Translations under genes and position numbers: made by a program | Shown: one piece after another, positions 18,603-29,577 of the stretch | How the letters are laid out: every line of letters starts with the position of its first letter | Position numbering within the stretch: position 1 is the first letter of the stretch | Notes under the pieces: model-generated | What the model was told of the DNA's origin: nothing | Database searches by the model: none | What the model saw: the letters and a program-made list of their open reading frames with translations, nothing else | Assembly: GCF_001427795.1 (NCBI RefSeq) | Contig: NZ_LMHJ01000001.1 | Span: 915,773 to 979,772 of the forward strand | Direction of reading: 5' to 3' | Source: Nocardioides sp. Root682 | GTDB lineage: Bacteria; Actinomycetota; Actinomycetes; Propionibacteriales; Nocardioidaceae | Length of the DNA stretch: 64,000 bases

Positions 18603-18821
18603 ATGAGTGAAGGCAACCTGCCCTCCACGACGAAGGCAGCACCGTTGCCCGACACCGGTAACCTGCCATCGACCAAGAAGACGCCCGTGACGAAAAGCGC
18701 GTCCGGCGCCAGTCGCGTCAAGGAGCCCCAGGGTAGTCGCGTCGTTCAGTACGGACCTGACTGGATGAAGCACGTGTTGGCGGGCGGCGAACTGAAAGCT
18801 GGGAACCTCCTGGTCAACTGA
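18603..18821 (+). CDS. Small protein with duplicated GNLPST motif
   Basis: Seventy-two residues from an ATG with AAGGAG 7 bases upstream, 11 bp after the Hsp70 stop, so clearly the last gene of the operon. The first half is low-complexity and basic, with the motif GNLPSTTKAAP at residue 4 repeated as GNLPSTKKTP near residue 19. The C-terminal half (YGPDWMKHVLAGGELKAGNL) looks like a short helix. No homologue is recognised. It could be an Hsp70 client, an adaptor peptide or an antitoxin-like partner; none of these is shown. Confidence 0.65.
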   Translation: MSEGNLPSTTKAAPLPDTGNLPSTKKTPVTKSASGASRVKEPQGSRVVQYGPDWMKHVLAGGELKAGNLLVN

Positions 18822-18932
18822 CCATGCGGAGCGCCTCTCTTACGCGAGCCTGGCCATTGCCATTCCGGATCCGCGTGGTATGCCGTCTGGAATCGGATCG
18901 GCGACCAAGTGAGCGCGACGGCATCGGCCGAT

Positions 18933-19150
18933 TCACGCAGGCGGCGCCGATGCGAATCGCCGCAAGGCATACCGGAACCCGAGGTTGGGGTCCGTGGCCG
19001 GAAGCGCAGACGCGCTGGAGCGCCTCGACCGGATCAGCTCCGCAGAGCATCGCGTAGGCGGCTCCGACGGTAGGCGTCCGACTCTGGGCCGCGACACAGT
19101 GCACGACGGCCTGGTGCGACATTGACGACGTCGCCCGCTCGGGAATACGA
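18933..19150 (-). pseudogene. Decayed fragment of a dual-specificity phosphatase domain
   Basis: On the minus strand from about 19120 one frame reads VVHCVAAQSRTPTVGAAYAM and then ADPVEALQRV, the CX5R signature loop and following helix of cysteine phosphatases, in the form seen fused to actinobacterial ADP-ribosylglycohydrolases. Near 19000 the similarity jumps to a second frame reading LPATDPNLGFRYALRRF, the expected continuation, and stops at 18933. The 5' part is missing. It is therefore a truncated, frameshifted remnant, and it fills the 355-bp gap between the Hsp70 operon and the next gene. Confidence 0.6.
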
Positions 19151-19176
19151 CCGCCGGGACGCTTGTTGCAGCCCGC

Positions 19177-19665
19177 ATGCCTGAGCCCACCACCGTCGTT
19201 GCAGCAATCGGACGCGCAGCCGGGGGGCCAATTCTGGCTAGCCTTCGCTCTAGGTGGGGCCGTCGGCAGGCTCGGGCCTATTGGACGGCGCCGGACTGGA
19301 CGCCCTCCTCCCAAAACGTCGGTCGGTCCATCGTCCCGGTTGTGAAGGCCACGTGGGCAGTGCGCGGCTCCGAGCCCGCCCAAGGTGTCGTTGTGCAGGT
19401 TCGGGACCCGCGAAAGACGTGGCGAACATGCTCGTCCCCGAAGGGCACGGTTTCCGTGCCGACGGACCGCTTGTACACGTACGTGGACCTCCGCAACGGA
19501 ACGCCGTTCAACGCGACGGCCCACTCCCCGGCGGACCTGGGCAAGCCCGTTGAGGACCTTCGTGGTCAAGCAATCCTGGGCCAGTACAGGCTACGAATCA
19601 CCTGGTCGGAACCGAGTCGACCCAAGAAGCGGTACCGAGTCGAGTACCGACACAAGGTGCGTTAA
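19177..19665 (+). CDS. Hypothetical protein, 162 residues
   Basis: I do not recognise this protein. After a short basic N-terminus, residues 45-160 are beta-rich and basic (for example TDRLYTYVDLRNG and QYRLRITWSEPS near the end). It has no signal peptide or membrane segment. The start is the ATG at 19177; no good ribosome-binding site is visible. It converges on the end of the BREX operon, 63 bp away, and is not part of it. An opposing minus-strand frame covers the same DNA but reads as low-complexity Arg-rich sequence and was not preferred. Confidence 0.5.
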   Translation: MPEPTTVVAAIGRAAGGPILASLRSRWGRRQARAYWTAPDWTPSSQNVGRSIVPVVKATWAVRGSEPAQGVVVQVRDPRKTWRTCSSPKGTVSVPTDRLYTYVDLRNGTPFNATAHSPADLGKPVEDLRGQAILGQYRLRITWSEPSRPKKRYRVEYRHKVR

Positions 19666-19728
19666 GAACCAAAAAGGCGCGAACTACGGATTGCCTCGGT
19701 GTAGAGGGCATCCGGCAGTCCTCCAACT

Positions 19729-21798
19729 CTAGTTACGCACATCCTCGCGGTGCGCAACGACGGCTTGGGCACTCGTCAGCCGGGCTCCAACGGGATCGGC
19801 GAGTCTCTCTCCAAGCGTTCGGGTTGCCAGCGTCGCAGGGAGGGCGGCGGAAAACTTGAGACCGGCGACCGCATCTGCCCCCAGATTTGGGACCGCGTCG
19901 GGGTCGACCGCGGCCAGGTCGGCAGCAGCGGGCAAGTCGACGTAGTCGTTGCTCACCCCGGTCGTGTCGAGGCGGAGACCAGCCAGAAGCGTCGCGTTCG
20001 CTCGCAGTCCGGCCCACGTCCACACGCGGCTCCCATCAGGGCGGTCGTGCCGAACAAGACCGTGCGCACTCACCTCGGACGCACGTGTTTCTCGCAGCCG
20101 TTCAAGAGCAGCTGGTACGCGATTGGAGAGCTCAACGTCAGGCGTTGCCCCGAGCAGCACGTCGCGTCGCGCCTGACTCAACTCGTACGACATCGTCACT
20201 GCGCCCGACGGCCACTTCACGTCTCCCTTGGTCTGGACCTCCTCGACCCACACGGTGAAGCGTTGCCAGTCGACGTCGTTGATATGCCATCCACGTCCGG
20301 CCAGAACGAGTGGTTTCACGTTCCGGTCTGCCGGAGCAGGCAACGACAACGGCGAAACGAAGCCGATCTCGCGCGTCCCGGCTACAACCCGCAGCTCGGG
20401 CGTTGCCACGAACGTCGAGAGCAGGTCCATGAAGTTGCGCTTGCCGAACTCCTTCTCGGCCGCTGGGCCAATGGACAGCAGGCCTGAGTCCTCAACGAGA
20501 AAGCCGCTTGCACGTAGGTAGGCGAGAACCTCGTCACCGTCATCCATGACAGCAAGATCGCCCCACCACTCGCGCCAGGTCGATGCACCGAATGCGCCCT
20601 GCTGAAGTGCGAGAGCAATCAGCTGCTGGGCGGCCAGATGCCGCGGGTGTGGCGGAGCTACGACGTCCTCGACGAATCCGCGCTTCCACAGCAGGAGCAC
20701 CGCAGCGGCATCGAGCAGCCCGTCCGAGCTCGTGGCCAGGAAGAGCGTATTTCGCAAGGATCCCGGACGGCGCCCAGTTCGTCCAAGCCGCTGCAGGAAC
20801 GAGGAGACGGCGCGCGGTGCGTCGATCTGGATGACCCGATCGAGGTCGCCGATGTCGACGCCGAGTTCAAGTGTGGAGGTCGCGACAATGACGGTGTTCT
20901 GTGCTTCAGCAAACGCCTGCTCTGACCTGCGGCGCTCATCCACTGAGAGCGACGAATGGGAGACGAACGTCTGGACGTCTCGCTCGCGGAGCAGGAACGC
21001 AAGGGCTTCAGCCTGCCGACGCGATTCGAGGAAGACGAGCCGCTTCTCACCGCGATGCATTCGGGAGATCACGGTGGCGGCGTTCTCCATGCTTCCGACG
21101 TAGTCGAGCGTCACCTGGGGCTGTACCACGGGTGCTACGACGGAGTCAGTGACGACCTGAAGGCCACCCCGCCCCGCGGTGGAACCCTGCATCCATTCAC
21201 CCACAGCTTGAGGATTACCTACCGTCGCGGAGAGGCCGATCCTCTGGATCTTTCGTCCGATGACTCTTTCGATCCGCTCGAGGACGGCGAGCAGGTGCCA
21301 GCCGCGGTCGGATCCAGCGAACGAGTGCAGTTCGTCAATGACGACGGCCTGGAGTCCGGCGAAGAAGCGGGTGTGGTCCACCCGTTGCGAGACGAGCATG
21401 GCTTCTAGTGACTCAGGCGTGGTCAGGAGCATGTCTGGTCGCTCCGCCAGAATGCGCTTCCGCTCTGACGGCCCTACATCGCCGTGCCACAGCGCCACGG
21501 TCCGGCCCAGCCACGCCGTGTAGGACTCGAGCCGCGGCAGCAAGTTGTTGAGCAAGGCGCGCAGCGGAGTCACGTACAGAACGGATGTGCCGGACCAATT
21601 CTGGCCAACCATCTCCGAGAGCAACGGGAATGTTGCGGCTTCGGTCTTTCCGCCAGCAGTTGGCGCCAGCAACACGCAGTCGTCGCCGGCCCTTACAGGT
21701 GCGACCGCAGCGGCCTGCAGTGGGCGAAGGCCGGGCCATCCAAGCGAGTTGACGACGTGGTACTCGATCGCTTCGTCGAGGCCGGTGCGCGCCGTCAT
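19729..21798 (-). CDS. brxHI: BREX-2 Lhr-like DEAD/DEAH helicase BrxHI
   Basis: A 689-residue SF2 helicase. Motifs in order are LLAPTAGGKTEAA (about residue 42), TPLRALLNN, TTPESLEA, VIDELHSF (about 156), LSATVGNP, then in the second lobe TSTLELGVDIGDLDRV and QRLGRTGRRPG. The Lhr-type signature and the location as last gene of a pgl operon identify BrxHI of type 2 BREX. It lies 4 bp after brxD, so it is co-transcribed. In BREX it is thought to work on DNA during phage exclusion or methylation; the exact step is not established from this sequence. Confidence 0.88.
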   Translation of the reverse strand: MTARTGLDEAIEYHVVNSLGWPGLRPLQAAAVAPVRAGDDCVLLAPTAGGKTEAATFPLLSEMVGQNWSGTSVLYVTPLRALLNNLLPRLESYTAWLGRTVALWHGDVGPSERKRILAERPDMLLTTPESLEAMLVSQRVDHTRFFAGLQAVVIDELHSFAGSDRGWHLLAVLERIERVIGRKIQRIGLSATVGNPQAVGEWMQGSTAGRGGLQVVTDSVVAPVVQPQVTLDYVGSMENAATVISRMHRGEKRLVFLESRRQAEALAFLLRERDVQTFVSHSSLSVDERRRSEQAFAEAQNTVIVATSTLELGVDIGDLDRVIQIDAPRAVSSFLQRLGRTGRRPGSLRNTLFLATSSDGLLDAAAVLLLWKRGFVEDVVAPPHPRHLAAQQLIALALQQGAFGASTWREWWGDLAVMDDGDEVLAYLRASGFLVEDSGLLSIGPAAEKEFGKRNFMDLLSTFVATPELRVVAGTREIGFVSPLSLPAPADRNVKPLVLAGRGWHINDVDWQRFTVWVEEVQTKGDVKWPSGAVTMSYELSQARRDVLLGATPDVELSNRVPAALERLRETRASEVSAHGLVRHDRPDGSRVWTWAGLRANATLLAGLRLDTTGVSNDYVDLPAAADLAAVDPDAVPNLGADAVAGLKFSAALPATLATRTLGERLADPVGARLTSAQAVVAHREDVRN

Positions 21799-21802
21799 CG
21801 AC

Positions 21803-23116
21803 CTACAGCTCCAGATCGATGTCGTCGACGGAGCCGACCGCGCCGCCGATGCCCCGCTGGTGCGCTTCGCGTTCCACCTCAGTCAGTTCGTCGTTGGTGA
21901 CCGTCAAGCGGTAGTCGCGGCGCGGGTTGAAGTCCTCGAAGAGATCGACTCGATCCAGGACGTCGGCGATCAACTTCTTCAGGAACAGTCGTGGGGCTAC
22001 GCCGGTGCGTCCGCCGAGCTCACCTCCGACCGCCCTGGCTAGGGCAGCCACATAGTCGTCGTCGACGACCGACCGGAGGCGGTCAGGATCAGCTGCCCCG
22101 GTTGCGTAGATGTCGCGCACGCGGGCTCCCAGCTCCACAAGTGAGTCGCCCGTGAATCCAGTGAGGCGGATCTGCGCCGCCCGCGGGTTGTCGAACCGCG
22201 CGTCAGTCTGGAAGTCGGTTTGGAGCCGCTGCGCGAGCGGAGGCAGACGCTGAACTCCCTGTTGTCCGTCGAAGAAGGCGGGCGTACCTGTCATTACGAC
22301 GTACAGCCCGGGGAAACGACCTGCATCGATCTCGTCGAGAAGCTGCCGTAGGGCGTTCAGCGACTTCTCCCGTACGTCGGAACGCATCCGTTGCAGCGTC
22401 TCGACCTCGTCAAGAACAAGGACGAGTCCTGCATAGTCGGAGTCCCGGAGAACGGTCAGCAGTCCTTGAAGGAAGCCAAGGGCCCCGAAGTGGTCCAGGT
22501 CGCCGCGCACTCCGGCCGCGCGCTTGACGGCGGCAGAGACATGCGGTTGACCACCCAGCCATGCCAAGAGACCGTCAGCCTGTGCCGCGTCTCCCTGCTG
22601 TTGCGCGAGGCGGTAGCTACGCAGAACTGCAGCGAAGGCCGGCGCCTCCTTCGAGACCTCGGCAAGGCGCTTGTCGAGCAGGTCGAGCCCTCCCCCAGTG
22701 TCATCGCCAGCGTCCTGATCCAGGAAGTAGAACCAGCCGTCGATGACGTCCCGCAGCGCCCCCGACGTTGTAGTCGGGGTCGCGAGGTTCTCGACAACCC
22801 GTCGATAGACAGTTTCAAGCTTGTGCAGCGGGGTCTCGGTCTCGCTGATCTGGATCTCGGCGGTCGCGAAGTTGGCCTTCTTCGCACGCTCTGTCAGCCA
22901 ACGTGCGAAGAACGTTTTTCCGGAGCCGTACTCACCACGAACAGCCTTGAAGCCAGCGCCTCCGTCGGCGGTTGTTTGAAGATCGCTGTCGATCGCCACC
23001 TCAAAGCGGGACAACCCGACCGCGAGGACGTCGAGCCCCTGCTGTGGCACCGTGCCCCGACGCAATGCGTCGATCACGTCCCGGCGCCGGCGAGGACTGA
23101 TCAGCATTTCTGTCAT
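21803..23116 (-). CDS. brxD: BREX-2 ATP-binding protein BrxD
   Basis: A 437-residue P-loop ATPase with Walker A GEYGSGKTFFARW (about residues 58-68) and Walker B LVLVLDEVETLQ (about 229). The early GEYGSGKT motif and the DUF2791-like layout match BrxD, which is found in BREX types 2 and 3. The gene begins 3 bp after the pglZ stop and ends 4 bp before brxHI. It resembles ORC/Cdc6-type AAA proteins and is likely to load or position other BREX components on DNA; that is inference from family. Confidence 0.87.
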   Translation of the reverse strand: MTEMLISPRRRRDVIDALRRGTVPQQGLDVLAVGLSRFEVAIDSDLQTTADGGAGFKAVRGEYGSGKTFFARWLTERAKKANFATAEIQISETETPLHKLETVYRRVVENLATPTTTSGALRDVIDGWFYFLDQDAGDDTGGGLDLLDKRLAEVSKEAPAFAAVLRSYRLAQQQGDAAQADGLLAWLGGQPHVSAAVKRAAGVRGDLDHFGALGFLQGLLTVLRDSDYAGLVLVLDEVETLQRMRSDVREKSLNALRQLLDEIDAGRFPGLYVVMTGTPAFFDGQQGVQRLPPLAQRLQTDFQTDARFDNPRAAQIRLTGFTGDSLVELGARVRDIYATGAADPDRLRSVVDDDYVAALARAVGGELGGRTGVAPRLFLKKLIADVLDRVDLFEDFNPRRDYRLTVTNDELTEVEREAHQRGIGGAVGSVDDIDLEL

Positions 23117-23119
23117 CGG

Positions 23120-25783
23120 TCAGCGTCCCCGCAACCCGAACTGGTCGCGCAGCAGCGCTTCGTCGATCTTGTAGGTAACGCCGTCGTTGTCGAGAGACAG
23201 GACGTCATATCCGTCGATGTTGAGAAGTCGCTTCACCGCTGCGAGCACTTGGCCGATGTTCGCGCCAGGGACGGCGACCGCTGCAGCGACCGTGTCGCGG
23301 TGCGCACGGAACCCGCGGTCCACAATCTCGCGGACGAAGACTTCGACTTGGTCGTCTGGAAGGGCGCGCCGGCCGGCCATTGCGCGCTGACTCGCGTACG
23401 GCGCACTCTCGAGAAGTGCCGCAACAAGGTCGGTGGTCGGCGAAGGTGCCTGTTGCCGGCTCGCCTCCTCAACGCTGAAGAGCCCCTCGCTGGCGTCGGC
23501 CGACCGGGCCTTCTTACGCGCCTTGTGCTTGGGTATCGGGGCGACCGAAGCCGTCAGCACGGGATCGTTCCACCACGCGGGCGTTTGCGGGGGTGCTTGC
23601 ACCCAGCCATCGGCCGAAGCAGCAAGAGCGGTGGCAGGCTGAAATACGAGCACAGGGACCGTGATCTCCGCGAGGCTCGCTCCACCGTGATAACCCGCGC
23701 GCCGAGGGCCGAAGTGAGCATCTTCGCGCCACAACAGCACTGCCGATCCGCCTTCTGCCACGACGCGAGGACCAGAGACAGTCACTTCGCCTTCAGCGAC
23801 AGGAGCACCCGGGGCGCGCCACCGCGCATCGGCTCCTGCAGCCGCGAGAGCCTCAGTCGAGCGCTCCACGACGTGGCCGTGGTCCGATGTGATCACTACG
23901 GTGCGGCGTGCGTTCACTGCGGCGTCGAGCAGGGCGCGGAGAGGCGCGAGCTGATCGAACCCCCACTCCCAATCGGCAACGTCATTCTTGTGTACCGCGT
24001 CGTCGATGGCGTTGATGACGACACCGACCACCGGAACCGACTTCGCGTCCGCAGCGATCGCGCTAACAACCTCCGCGGGCAGCGCCGCTCCTGCCGGGGC
24101 GCGCAGCCCGTCTTTGTGGAACGTCTTTGCACCAGGGAACGCCTTGGCAAGACCCCTGCGCTCGTCCTCGCCCGCGCCCTTCGTGACCTGTCCACAAAAG
24201 AGCGAGGCGCGCGAGATGTTGGTCAACGACGGCAGTGCTGCCACAGCGCCGAATCGATGTTTGGACGCCTCTGGAACGAATTCGACCAGACCAATTCGAG
24301 TGATGTCCGCCGCTAGCGAGGTCGCGATGGCTGAACTGAACCCATCAAGGACGACGAGCAGGACACCGTTGTTGCGCCAAGGCGCGACGACGTCACCGAG
24401 AATACGCTCGACCCCGATGGGTGACTCGCCGAGAGCCGCCACCGGGCCGTTGGTGAGCACCTGGTCGAGTCGCCCAGCCGCTTTAGCATCGCGTCGCGCC
24501 CTGCGAGCCCGGACCTTTTCAGCCAGTGATGAATAGGCGTCGCTCACCACCGAGTCGCCGGAGCCACTCCAGATTGCGCCCAACGCTGCGTCCACCCACG
24601 CACCGTCGCGCACCTGCAGTTCCAAGTCGTCCGCAAGAAGTGTGGTCGCGGGCTCGTCTGTGTGGAGCCACCTGTGGAGGCGAACCGCCATCTCAGGAGC
24701 CGTGGAGACTGCACGGTCGCGGTGACGGTGGATCTCCACGAGCGCGGCCTCGACGTCGCCGCCATTCTCCAACGCATTGGCGAGCGCACGAACACAAGCG
24801 CGGTACCCCTGCGGGAGGACCGCCGACCGTTCAGCGCCCGCGGGCCAACTGACGTCAGCGAGCAACGCCTCGGCCTGCTTGATGGCAACCGGAACGTCGC
24901 CACCGTCCGAGCCTGCACGCAACACGATCGCCTTCGCGATACGGGATGCCGCTTTCGCCGCGTCTACGCGGACCGGGCTTTCACCGATGTACCGCTCAAT
25001 CCTGACGCGAGCAGCCACCTGCTCCTCGTCAGGCGACGACCCGTCATCGGGCCACAGCACGTCGAGCACGAGCGCCACCGCGAGAGGAGCCATCAACTCC
25101 GCCTTCTGCGCAATCTTGAGTGCGAGCGCCCCAGCCGCACCGATTGCGGTGTCAACCCAGTCGATCAGGTGACGTCGCAGGGCTGGGTCCGTCGCAGCCC
25201 AGCGGCTGCGCGCATCGACCTGGCCCAAGGCGGACATGAGGACGGTCGAGTCGATATCAGCGGAGAGGTCCGGTTGTCCCAGCATCGCGTTGAGCAGGGC
25301 CCCGATGGCGAAGCCGTCACTGATGGTGACCTCGGCGGAATTCGGCCACCCGCCCACCGGCTGGTGGTCAAGCAGCGCAGTGGCCGCCCAGTCGAGGCGA
25401 CGCAACTCGCGGCTGACTTCCCGCGCATCAAACAGGCGTGGGATGGCCTGCCACTCGTCGGGCAGCTGGATGTCGTTCTTGAATACGCGCGACAGCACTG
25501 CCTCACCGAGATCAGACCGTGAGCGGTCGGTAAGGATGAGCGCGTACTCATCTGCTCCCATCCCCGTGAGGAAGTCGATGATCGCTAGCTGCGAGACACC
25601 GGCGACGACTCGGACGGCACGATTCCCGACCTTGAGGTCGCCGCCGGACCACTCGGGCTTCGCTCGCAGCACCAACGCCCGCTCGGGCCGTTTGGATGCG
25701 ACCAGATCAGCGGCCTTCTGCTGCAGCATGGCCGCGGAAACGCCAACCGCCCGGGTGCCGCCGTCCGCCACTGCCTGGCTCAC
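23120..25783 (-). CDS. pglZ: BREX-2 alkaline-phosphatase-superfamily protein PglZ
   Basis: About 887 residues. The PglZ core carries an alkaline-phosphatase-type metal site: [12 protein letters not shown] (about residue 470) and [12 protein letters not shown] (about 627). PglZ is the common core protein of all BREX types and is needed for resistance. An upstream in-frame ATG at 25789 exists, but GGAG lies right against it; the GTG at 25783 has GGAG at 6 bases and gives a GTGA overlap with the pglY stop, as seen at other junctions of this operon, so GTG was chosen. The C-terminal 250 residues contain the usual helical domain ending near a DUF-like winged region ([19 protein letters not shown]). 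Confidence 0.9.
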   Translation of the reverse strand: MSQAVADGGTRAVGVSAAMLQQKAADLVASKRPERALVLRAKPEWSGGDLKVGNRAVRVVAGVSQLAIIDFLTGMGADEYALILTDRSRSDLGEAVLSRVFKNDIQLPDEWQAIPRLFDAREVSRELRRLDWAATALLDHQPVGGWPNSAEVTISDGFAIGALLNAMLGQPDLSADIDSTVLMSALGQVDARSRWAATDPALRRHLIDWVDTAIGAAGALALKIAQKAELMAPLAVALVLDVLWPDDGSSPDEEQVAARVRIERYIGESPVRVDAAKAASRIAKAIVLRAGSDGGDVPVAIKQAEALLADVSWPAGAERSAVLPQGYRACVRALANALENGGDVEAALVEIHRHRDRAVSTAPEMAVRLHRWLHTDEPATTLLADDLELQVRDGAWVDAALGAIWSGSGDSVVSDAYSSLAEKVRARRARRDAKAAGRLDQVLTNGPVAALGESPIGVERILGDVVAPWRNNGVLLVVLDGFSSAIATSLAADITRIGLVEFVPEASKHRFGAVAALPSLTNISRASLFCGQVTKGAGEDERRGLAKAFPGAKTFHKDGLRAPAGAALPAEVVSAIAADAKSVPVVGVVINAIDDAVHKNDVADWEWGFDQLAPLRALLDAAVNARRTVVITSDHGHVVERSTEALAAAGADARWRAPGAPVAEGEVTVSGPRVVAEGGSAVLLWREDAHFGPRRAGYHGGASLAEITVPVLVFQPATALAASADGWVQAPPQTPAWWNDPVLTASVAPIPKHKARKKARSADASEGLFSVEEASRQQAPSPTTDLVAALLESAPYASQRAMAGRRALPDDQVEVFVREIVDRGFRAHRDTVAAAVAVPGANIGQVLAAVKRLLNIDGYDVLSLDNDGVTYKIDEALLRDQFGLRGR

Positions 25784-28700
25784 TCCCATCTCCAGTCAAC
25801 GCGGAGGTTCTTGCCCTCCACCGGCGCCTGAAGCTCCTCCACCAGTTTCTGGGCGAGCTCGTTGACCTGAGCGGCAAGCTTGACTTGGAGAGTGTGCGTC
25901 TCCTGCGCACGCCGCTCGGCCTCGGCATTGCGAAGAGCGAGCTCGGCCTGCTCTTTCTCGAGTTGCGCTTGCTGGGCCGCCAACGCGGCCCGCTGTGCGG
26001 CTATGGCCTTCTGCTGCTCTTCGACGACACGGGCCTGTTCCTCGGCGAGCCGCTTCGCATCAGCCGCCGCCTGCTCAGCCTTCTTGGCGTCGTTCTCGGA
26101 TGGGTTCACCGGCTTGCGCGCGACCAAGATTCGCGTGACCGCGTCAGCTGCGGCCGAGAGGGCCGGCTTCAGAGCCTCGTGCATCTCCTCGTGCGTTGCT
26201 GCGGCGCGAAGGGCCGTCAGAGCCGTGGCAGCGTCCCCCGCGCCTAGCGTCGGCAGTTGGTTGATGAGCGTCCACTGTGCGCCGTCAATGGCACTGGCGA
26301 CTGCGGCTGCCGAGGCTATGGACTTACCCAACGCAGGCAGTTCACCAGATAGGTCAAACTCCGCGAGCACGCGCACGCGATCGAGAGCGGTATCGGCTCT
26401 GTTTACGGCGGCGAAGAGGTCCTGAGCTCGACGAGCCGTCATGAGGCGAGCACTGGTCGCGTCCAGCCCCAGTGTCGTCGCGTGCTTGGTCAGAGCATCG
26501 ACCAACTGGGTGACTCCCGAACCAAGCTCTTTGACCTTAATGCCGTACTGGCCCACGCGCTCAACGGCGGCGTTGGAGAGGTGATATTCGTTGCTGCCGA
26601 TTCCGAACAAAACCTTCGCCCGCGAAACGGCGGCCTCCCATTCGTCCTCGGTCGGGCGGATCGGCTCGTGCAGCACCATCTCTGGCACTAGCGAGCCGAT
26701 AGCAGGCAACGCCACCAGGCTGCCGAGCCGCTTGAAGATCCGGTCAGTCATGGCGGCCCAGGCCAGGATCAGGAAATCCTCGGCGTCCCTTGTCATGCCG
26801 TAGTCGGCGATGGAGGCGCGAAGGTCACCGACGGTGACGTCGCCACCGACGGCCGCCTTGTTGAACTCGTCGTTCCATCGGAAGTACTGCGGCGACAGGA
26901 CGTACGTGACCTCGGCGAGCTTGCCGACGCCGTAGCCATCCACGACGCGGCGCACCTTAGTGGCCGTCGGCCGGTCGACCTGTTCTATCCGACCGTTAGC
27001 AGCCATGGCCTTGCGCGCAAGATCGAGGACCGCGGCGAAGTCTGCCTTCCTCACCTCGTCGGTGCCCCTGTCGATCACAGGGTGGTTCGAGTAGCGCGTG
27101 TCGAGTCCGCCACTCAACGCCGCCTCGGCTGCGGCGGTGAACGTCGAGGTCGACACCTTCAGGGGGTCGTAGCCGACCGCAAGCGTCTCGAAGTTGCGGC
27201 CATCCGGCACCTTGGCGCCGATCTGGTCATCACGGACAGCATCGATTCCGTACGCCTGGCGAAGTGCTCCGACGACCTGCTCACGCAGCGAGGCAGCCTG
27301 GTTCTGAAGTTGATTACGTGCGGGCTCGCGGTCGGCCACGGGGAGCGAAGTCGAGTACTGGTCGAATCGGTTGCCGGTGAGCAGGTAGTCGAGCTTTACG
27401 AGCTTGCCGACGTCATCCATCCGGGAACTCGTGAGGAAGTTCGGGAGCCACACCAAGGTGTCACTGACGAACCTGTCGTGCTTGAGGTCTTGAATCCGGA
27501 CCAGATCGTCGCTCGGGCCGTGCTGAGCGTCGTCATCAAACGGGTAGTCAACGACAAGCTTCCACCGGCCCCCATCGGCTTGGAGCACCGAGTTCGGCAT
27601 CGTCTGGGGGTCTCGGAGGTTGCCAAAGACCACGTCGACGTCACGCTTCTGTCCCCGCCAAACATGCGCCATCGCGTACTCACTGCCGATGGCTCCCGTT
27701 GCGGCCGCACCCAACTGCGAAACCAGAAGGTCCCGAATGAGGCGTCGGCGGTTGGCAGGGGTGTCCTCCGTGTCAACGTGGACGAGGATCGAGTCGAAGT
27801 CAATGCCGGTCAGCGTCAGGTTGATGATCGGGTCGGCTCCCTGACCGACCGTGATCTCACCAAACTCGCTCGCCCACTGCTTGGCCTGAGTAGTCAATTG
27901 CGTTGCTTCTTGCCCCGGGATCATCGACTTCACCGAGCCGAAGTTCAGCGCCGCGATGCGCGATGCCGTGAGGTCCTTGAGCGACGTGGCTCCTGGCGCG
28001 ATCGCGGCGATCAGGAGCGTCTTGGCAATTCGGTCATCTCGTCGGAAGGCGTGGTCGCGCGCAAGCCCACCGACTCCGGCCTCAGTGAGGCCGTGCTTGT
28101 TGAGTAGGTAGGGCCGCATCTTCATCTGGTAGAAGGTGCGAGCCGACTTGAAGACCTGCTTCATGTCGTCGGTCAGGGGCTCCGCGTTGCCGAGCACCAC
28201 CTCGTCGAATAGGTCGCCGACACCGATGACGTCACCGACCGTGAGTTCGTGTCGACCATGGGAGAGCAACTCGCTCATGATCTTCAACGCGGTGCGCTCA
28301 CGCTGCATGATCGACGAGAGGGCGATCATCCCGTCCACGAGTGCAGGCGAGAACGGGTAGACCTTCTCGAAGTCGACACCGCTTGAGCCGGCCTCGTCGG
28401 TCAGGAGGTGCTTGTACGCCGCTGGGTTGGCTCGCACCTTCGCGACAGCCGCACCAATTGCGGACTCTCCCGCCGCGCTGGAGGGAGCCAAGAGCCGCTT
28501 CTGAACAATCTCGGGCAGGTCAGCTGCCGGGAGCGTAATCCGCTCAAAGCGACCCTCCCACCACTGGAAGGCATCGTCGAGCGCCACCCGCTCGGCGCCG
28601 CCGGTCCCACCACCAAGGAAATCCTTGAGGTTGCGTTGACGGGCAACGAAGGAAACGAGCGGGATCGGCAGCGTGCCGCCACCGGTCTCGACCAGCTTCG

Positions 28701-29562
28701 CCACCTTCTCGGTCTCGGTGGAGATGAAGGTGCTGTCGGCCAAGTGGCCGGAAAGCCAAAGGACGAGCTCATCGAGGAAGAGCACAATGCCGTCGTAGCC
28801 GAGGCTCTTCGCGTGTTGGGTCATCGCCTGAAGCCCCGCGGACATGTCGAGCCACGTGCCCGTGACTTCCAGAGCCGGGAAATAGTGCTTGATGAGCTGG
28901 GCGGTGATTCGCTGACGATCCGGGTCAGTCGGCGATGCATGCCGCGCGTTGTCGTAGCTTTCAGCGGTCACGCCTGATCCGAAACTCCCCCAGCCGCCAC
29001 CGGCCCCCGACGCGAAAGGCTCGAAGAACCTCTCGTCGCCGAGGGTGGCCCGGAACTGATCGGCGTTCGCCCAGAGTGCGTCGGAGCGGTGCAACACCGG
29101 AGCAGGGGCGTCGGCATGCTTGGCCCTGATCGCCTTCAGGTAACCACCGAAGAGGGCCGACTCGACACTTTCAGCACCCACGAAGTGGTAGTCGACGGCG
29201 AGCAGATTGCGGTCGAGAACCTGGCTGTACTTCGCCACTTCCTCCTGGAGACCGGGCAGGGCGCGGGCATGCGCGTTGCCGGTCAGGAGAAGGTGCAGCA
29301 CCGCCATGAAGTGCGACTTGCCAGCGCCGAAGGAGCCGTGGACGAATGTACCTCGCGCGCTTGTGTTCTCGAAGGCTGACCGAACCAGCTCCAGGCCATC
29401 GCGGAAAGCGGCTGCGATTCCGGGCGTGATGACGTAGTCGTTGAGTGTTTGCTCCGGCTGGTCCTGCGCCTTGTCGAGCTGCAGGACGAAGTCGGCGTCG
29501 TGCACCGCCTCCGGGATGCGGATCGCATCGCGGAGCGGCAGAGAGAGTTCGGATTCAGCCAC
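25780..29562 (-). CDS. pglY: BREX-2 large ATPase PglY
   Basis: A 1260-residue ATPase starting with GTG. Walker A is [12 protein letters not shown] (about residues 75-85) and Walker B is [12 protein letters not shown] (about 257). Size, motif spacing and position between pglX and pglZ identify PglY, the type 2 counterpart of BrxC. The last 100 residues before the end form a long Ala/Gln/Glu-rich coiled coil ([16 protein letters not shown] and flanks). It starts 15 bp after pglX and its stop overlaps the pglZ start. It is thought to be the ATP-driven scaffold of the BREX complex. Confidence 0.9.
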   Translation of the reverse strand: MAESELSLPLRDAIRIPEAVHDADFVLQLDKAQDQPEQTLNDYVITPGIAAAFRDGLELVRSAFENTSARGTFVHGSFGAGKSHFMAVLHLLLTGNAHARALPGLQEEVAKYSQVLDRNLLAVDYHFVGAESVESALFGGYLKAIRAKHADAPAPVLHRSDALWANADQFRATLGDERFFEPFASGAGGGWGSFGSGVTAESYDNARHASPTDPDRQRITAQLIKHYFPALEVTGTWLDMSAGLQAMTQHAKSLGYDGIVLFLDELVLWLSGHLADSTFISTETEKVAKLVETGGGTLPIPLVSFVARQRNLKDFLGGGTGGAERVALDDAFQWWEGRFERITLPAADLPEIVQKRLLAPSSAAGESAIGAAVAKVRANPAAYKHLLTDEAGSSGVDFEKVYPFSPALVDGMIALSSIMQRERTALKIMSELLSHGRHELTVGDVIGVGDLFDEVVLGNAEPLTDDMKQVFKSARTFYQMKMRPYLLNKHGLTEAGVGGLARDHAFRRDDRIAKTLLIAAIAPGATSLKDLTASRIAALNFGSVKSMIPGQEATQLTTQAKQWASEFGEITVGQGADPIINLTLTGIDFDSILVHVDTEDTPANRRRLIRDLLVSQLGAAATGAIGSEYAMAHVWRGQKRDVDVVFGNLRDPQTMPNSVLQADGGRWKLVVDYPFDDDAQHGPSDDLVRIQDLKHDRFVSDTLVWLPNFLTSSRMDDVGKLVKLDYLLTGNRFDQYSTSLPVADREPARNQLQNQAASLREQVVGALRQAYGIDAVRDDQIGAKVPDGRNFETLAVGYDPLKVSTSTFTAAAEAALSGGLDTRYSNHPVIDRGTDEVRKADFAAVLDLARKAMAANGRIEQVDRPTATKVRRVVDGYGVGKLAEVTYVLSPQYFRWNDEFNKAAVGGDVTVGDLRASIADYGMTRDAEDFLILAWAAMTDRIFKRLGSLVALPAIGSLVPEMVLHEPIRPTEDEWEAAVSRAKVLFGIGSNEYHLSNAAVERVGQYGIKVKELGSGVTQLVDALTKHATTLGLDATSARLMTARRAQDLFAAVNRADTALDRVRVLAEFDLSGELPALGKSIASAAAVASAIDGAQWTLINQLPTLGAGDAATALTALRAAATHEEMHEALKPALSAAADAVTRILVARKPVNPSENDAKKAEQAAADAKRLAEEQARVVEEQQKAIAAQRAALAAQQAQLEKEQAELALRNAEAERRAQETHTLQVKLAAQVNELAQKLVEELQAPVEGKNLRVDWRWE

Positions 29563-29577
29563 GGTTCGGATTCTTCC

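Noticed and set aside
18814..19569. 251-codon minus-strand open frame opposite the 162-residue hypothetical gene
   Set aside because: Only its C-terminal part (about 18933-19150) has recognisable phosphatase sequence, and that breaks into a second frame; the rest is Arg/Gly-rich.
19688..19713. Possible terminator hairpin GGATTGCC / GGCATCC between the convergent 162-residue gene and brxHI
   Set aside because: The stem is only 7 bp with a bulge and no T-run, too weak to list.
22391..24316. 641-codon plus-strand open frame across brxD and pglZ
   Set aside because: It opposes two intact BREX genes and shows no motif.
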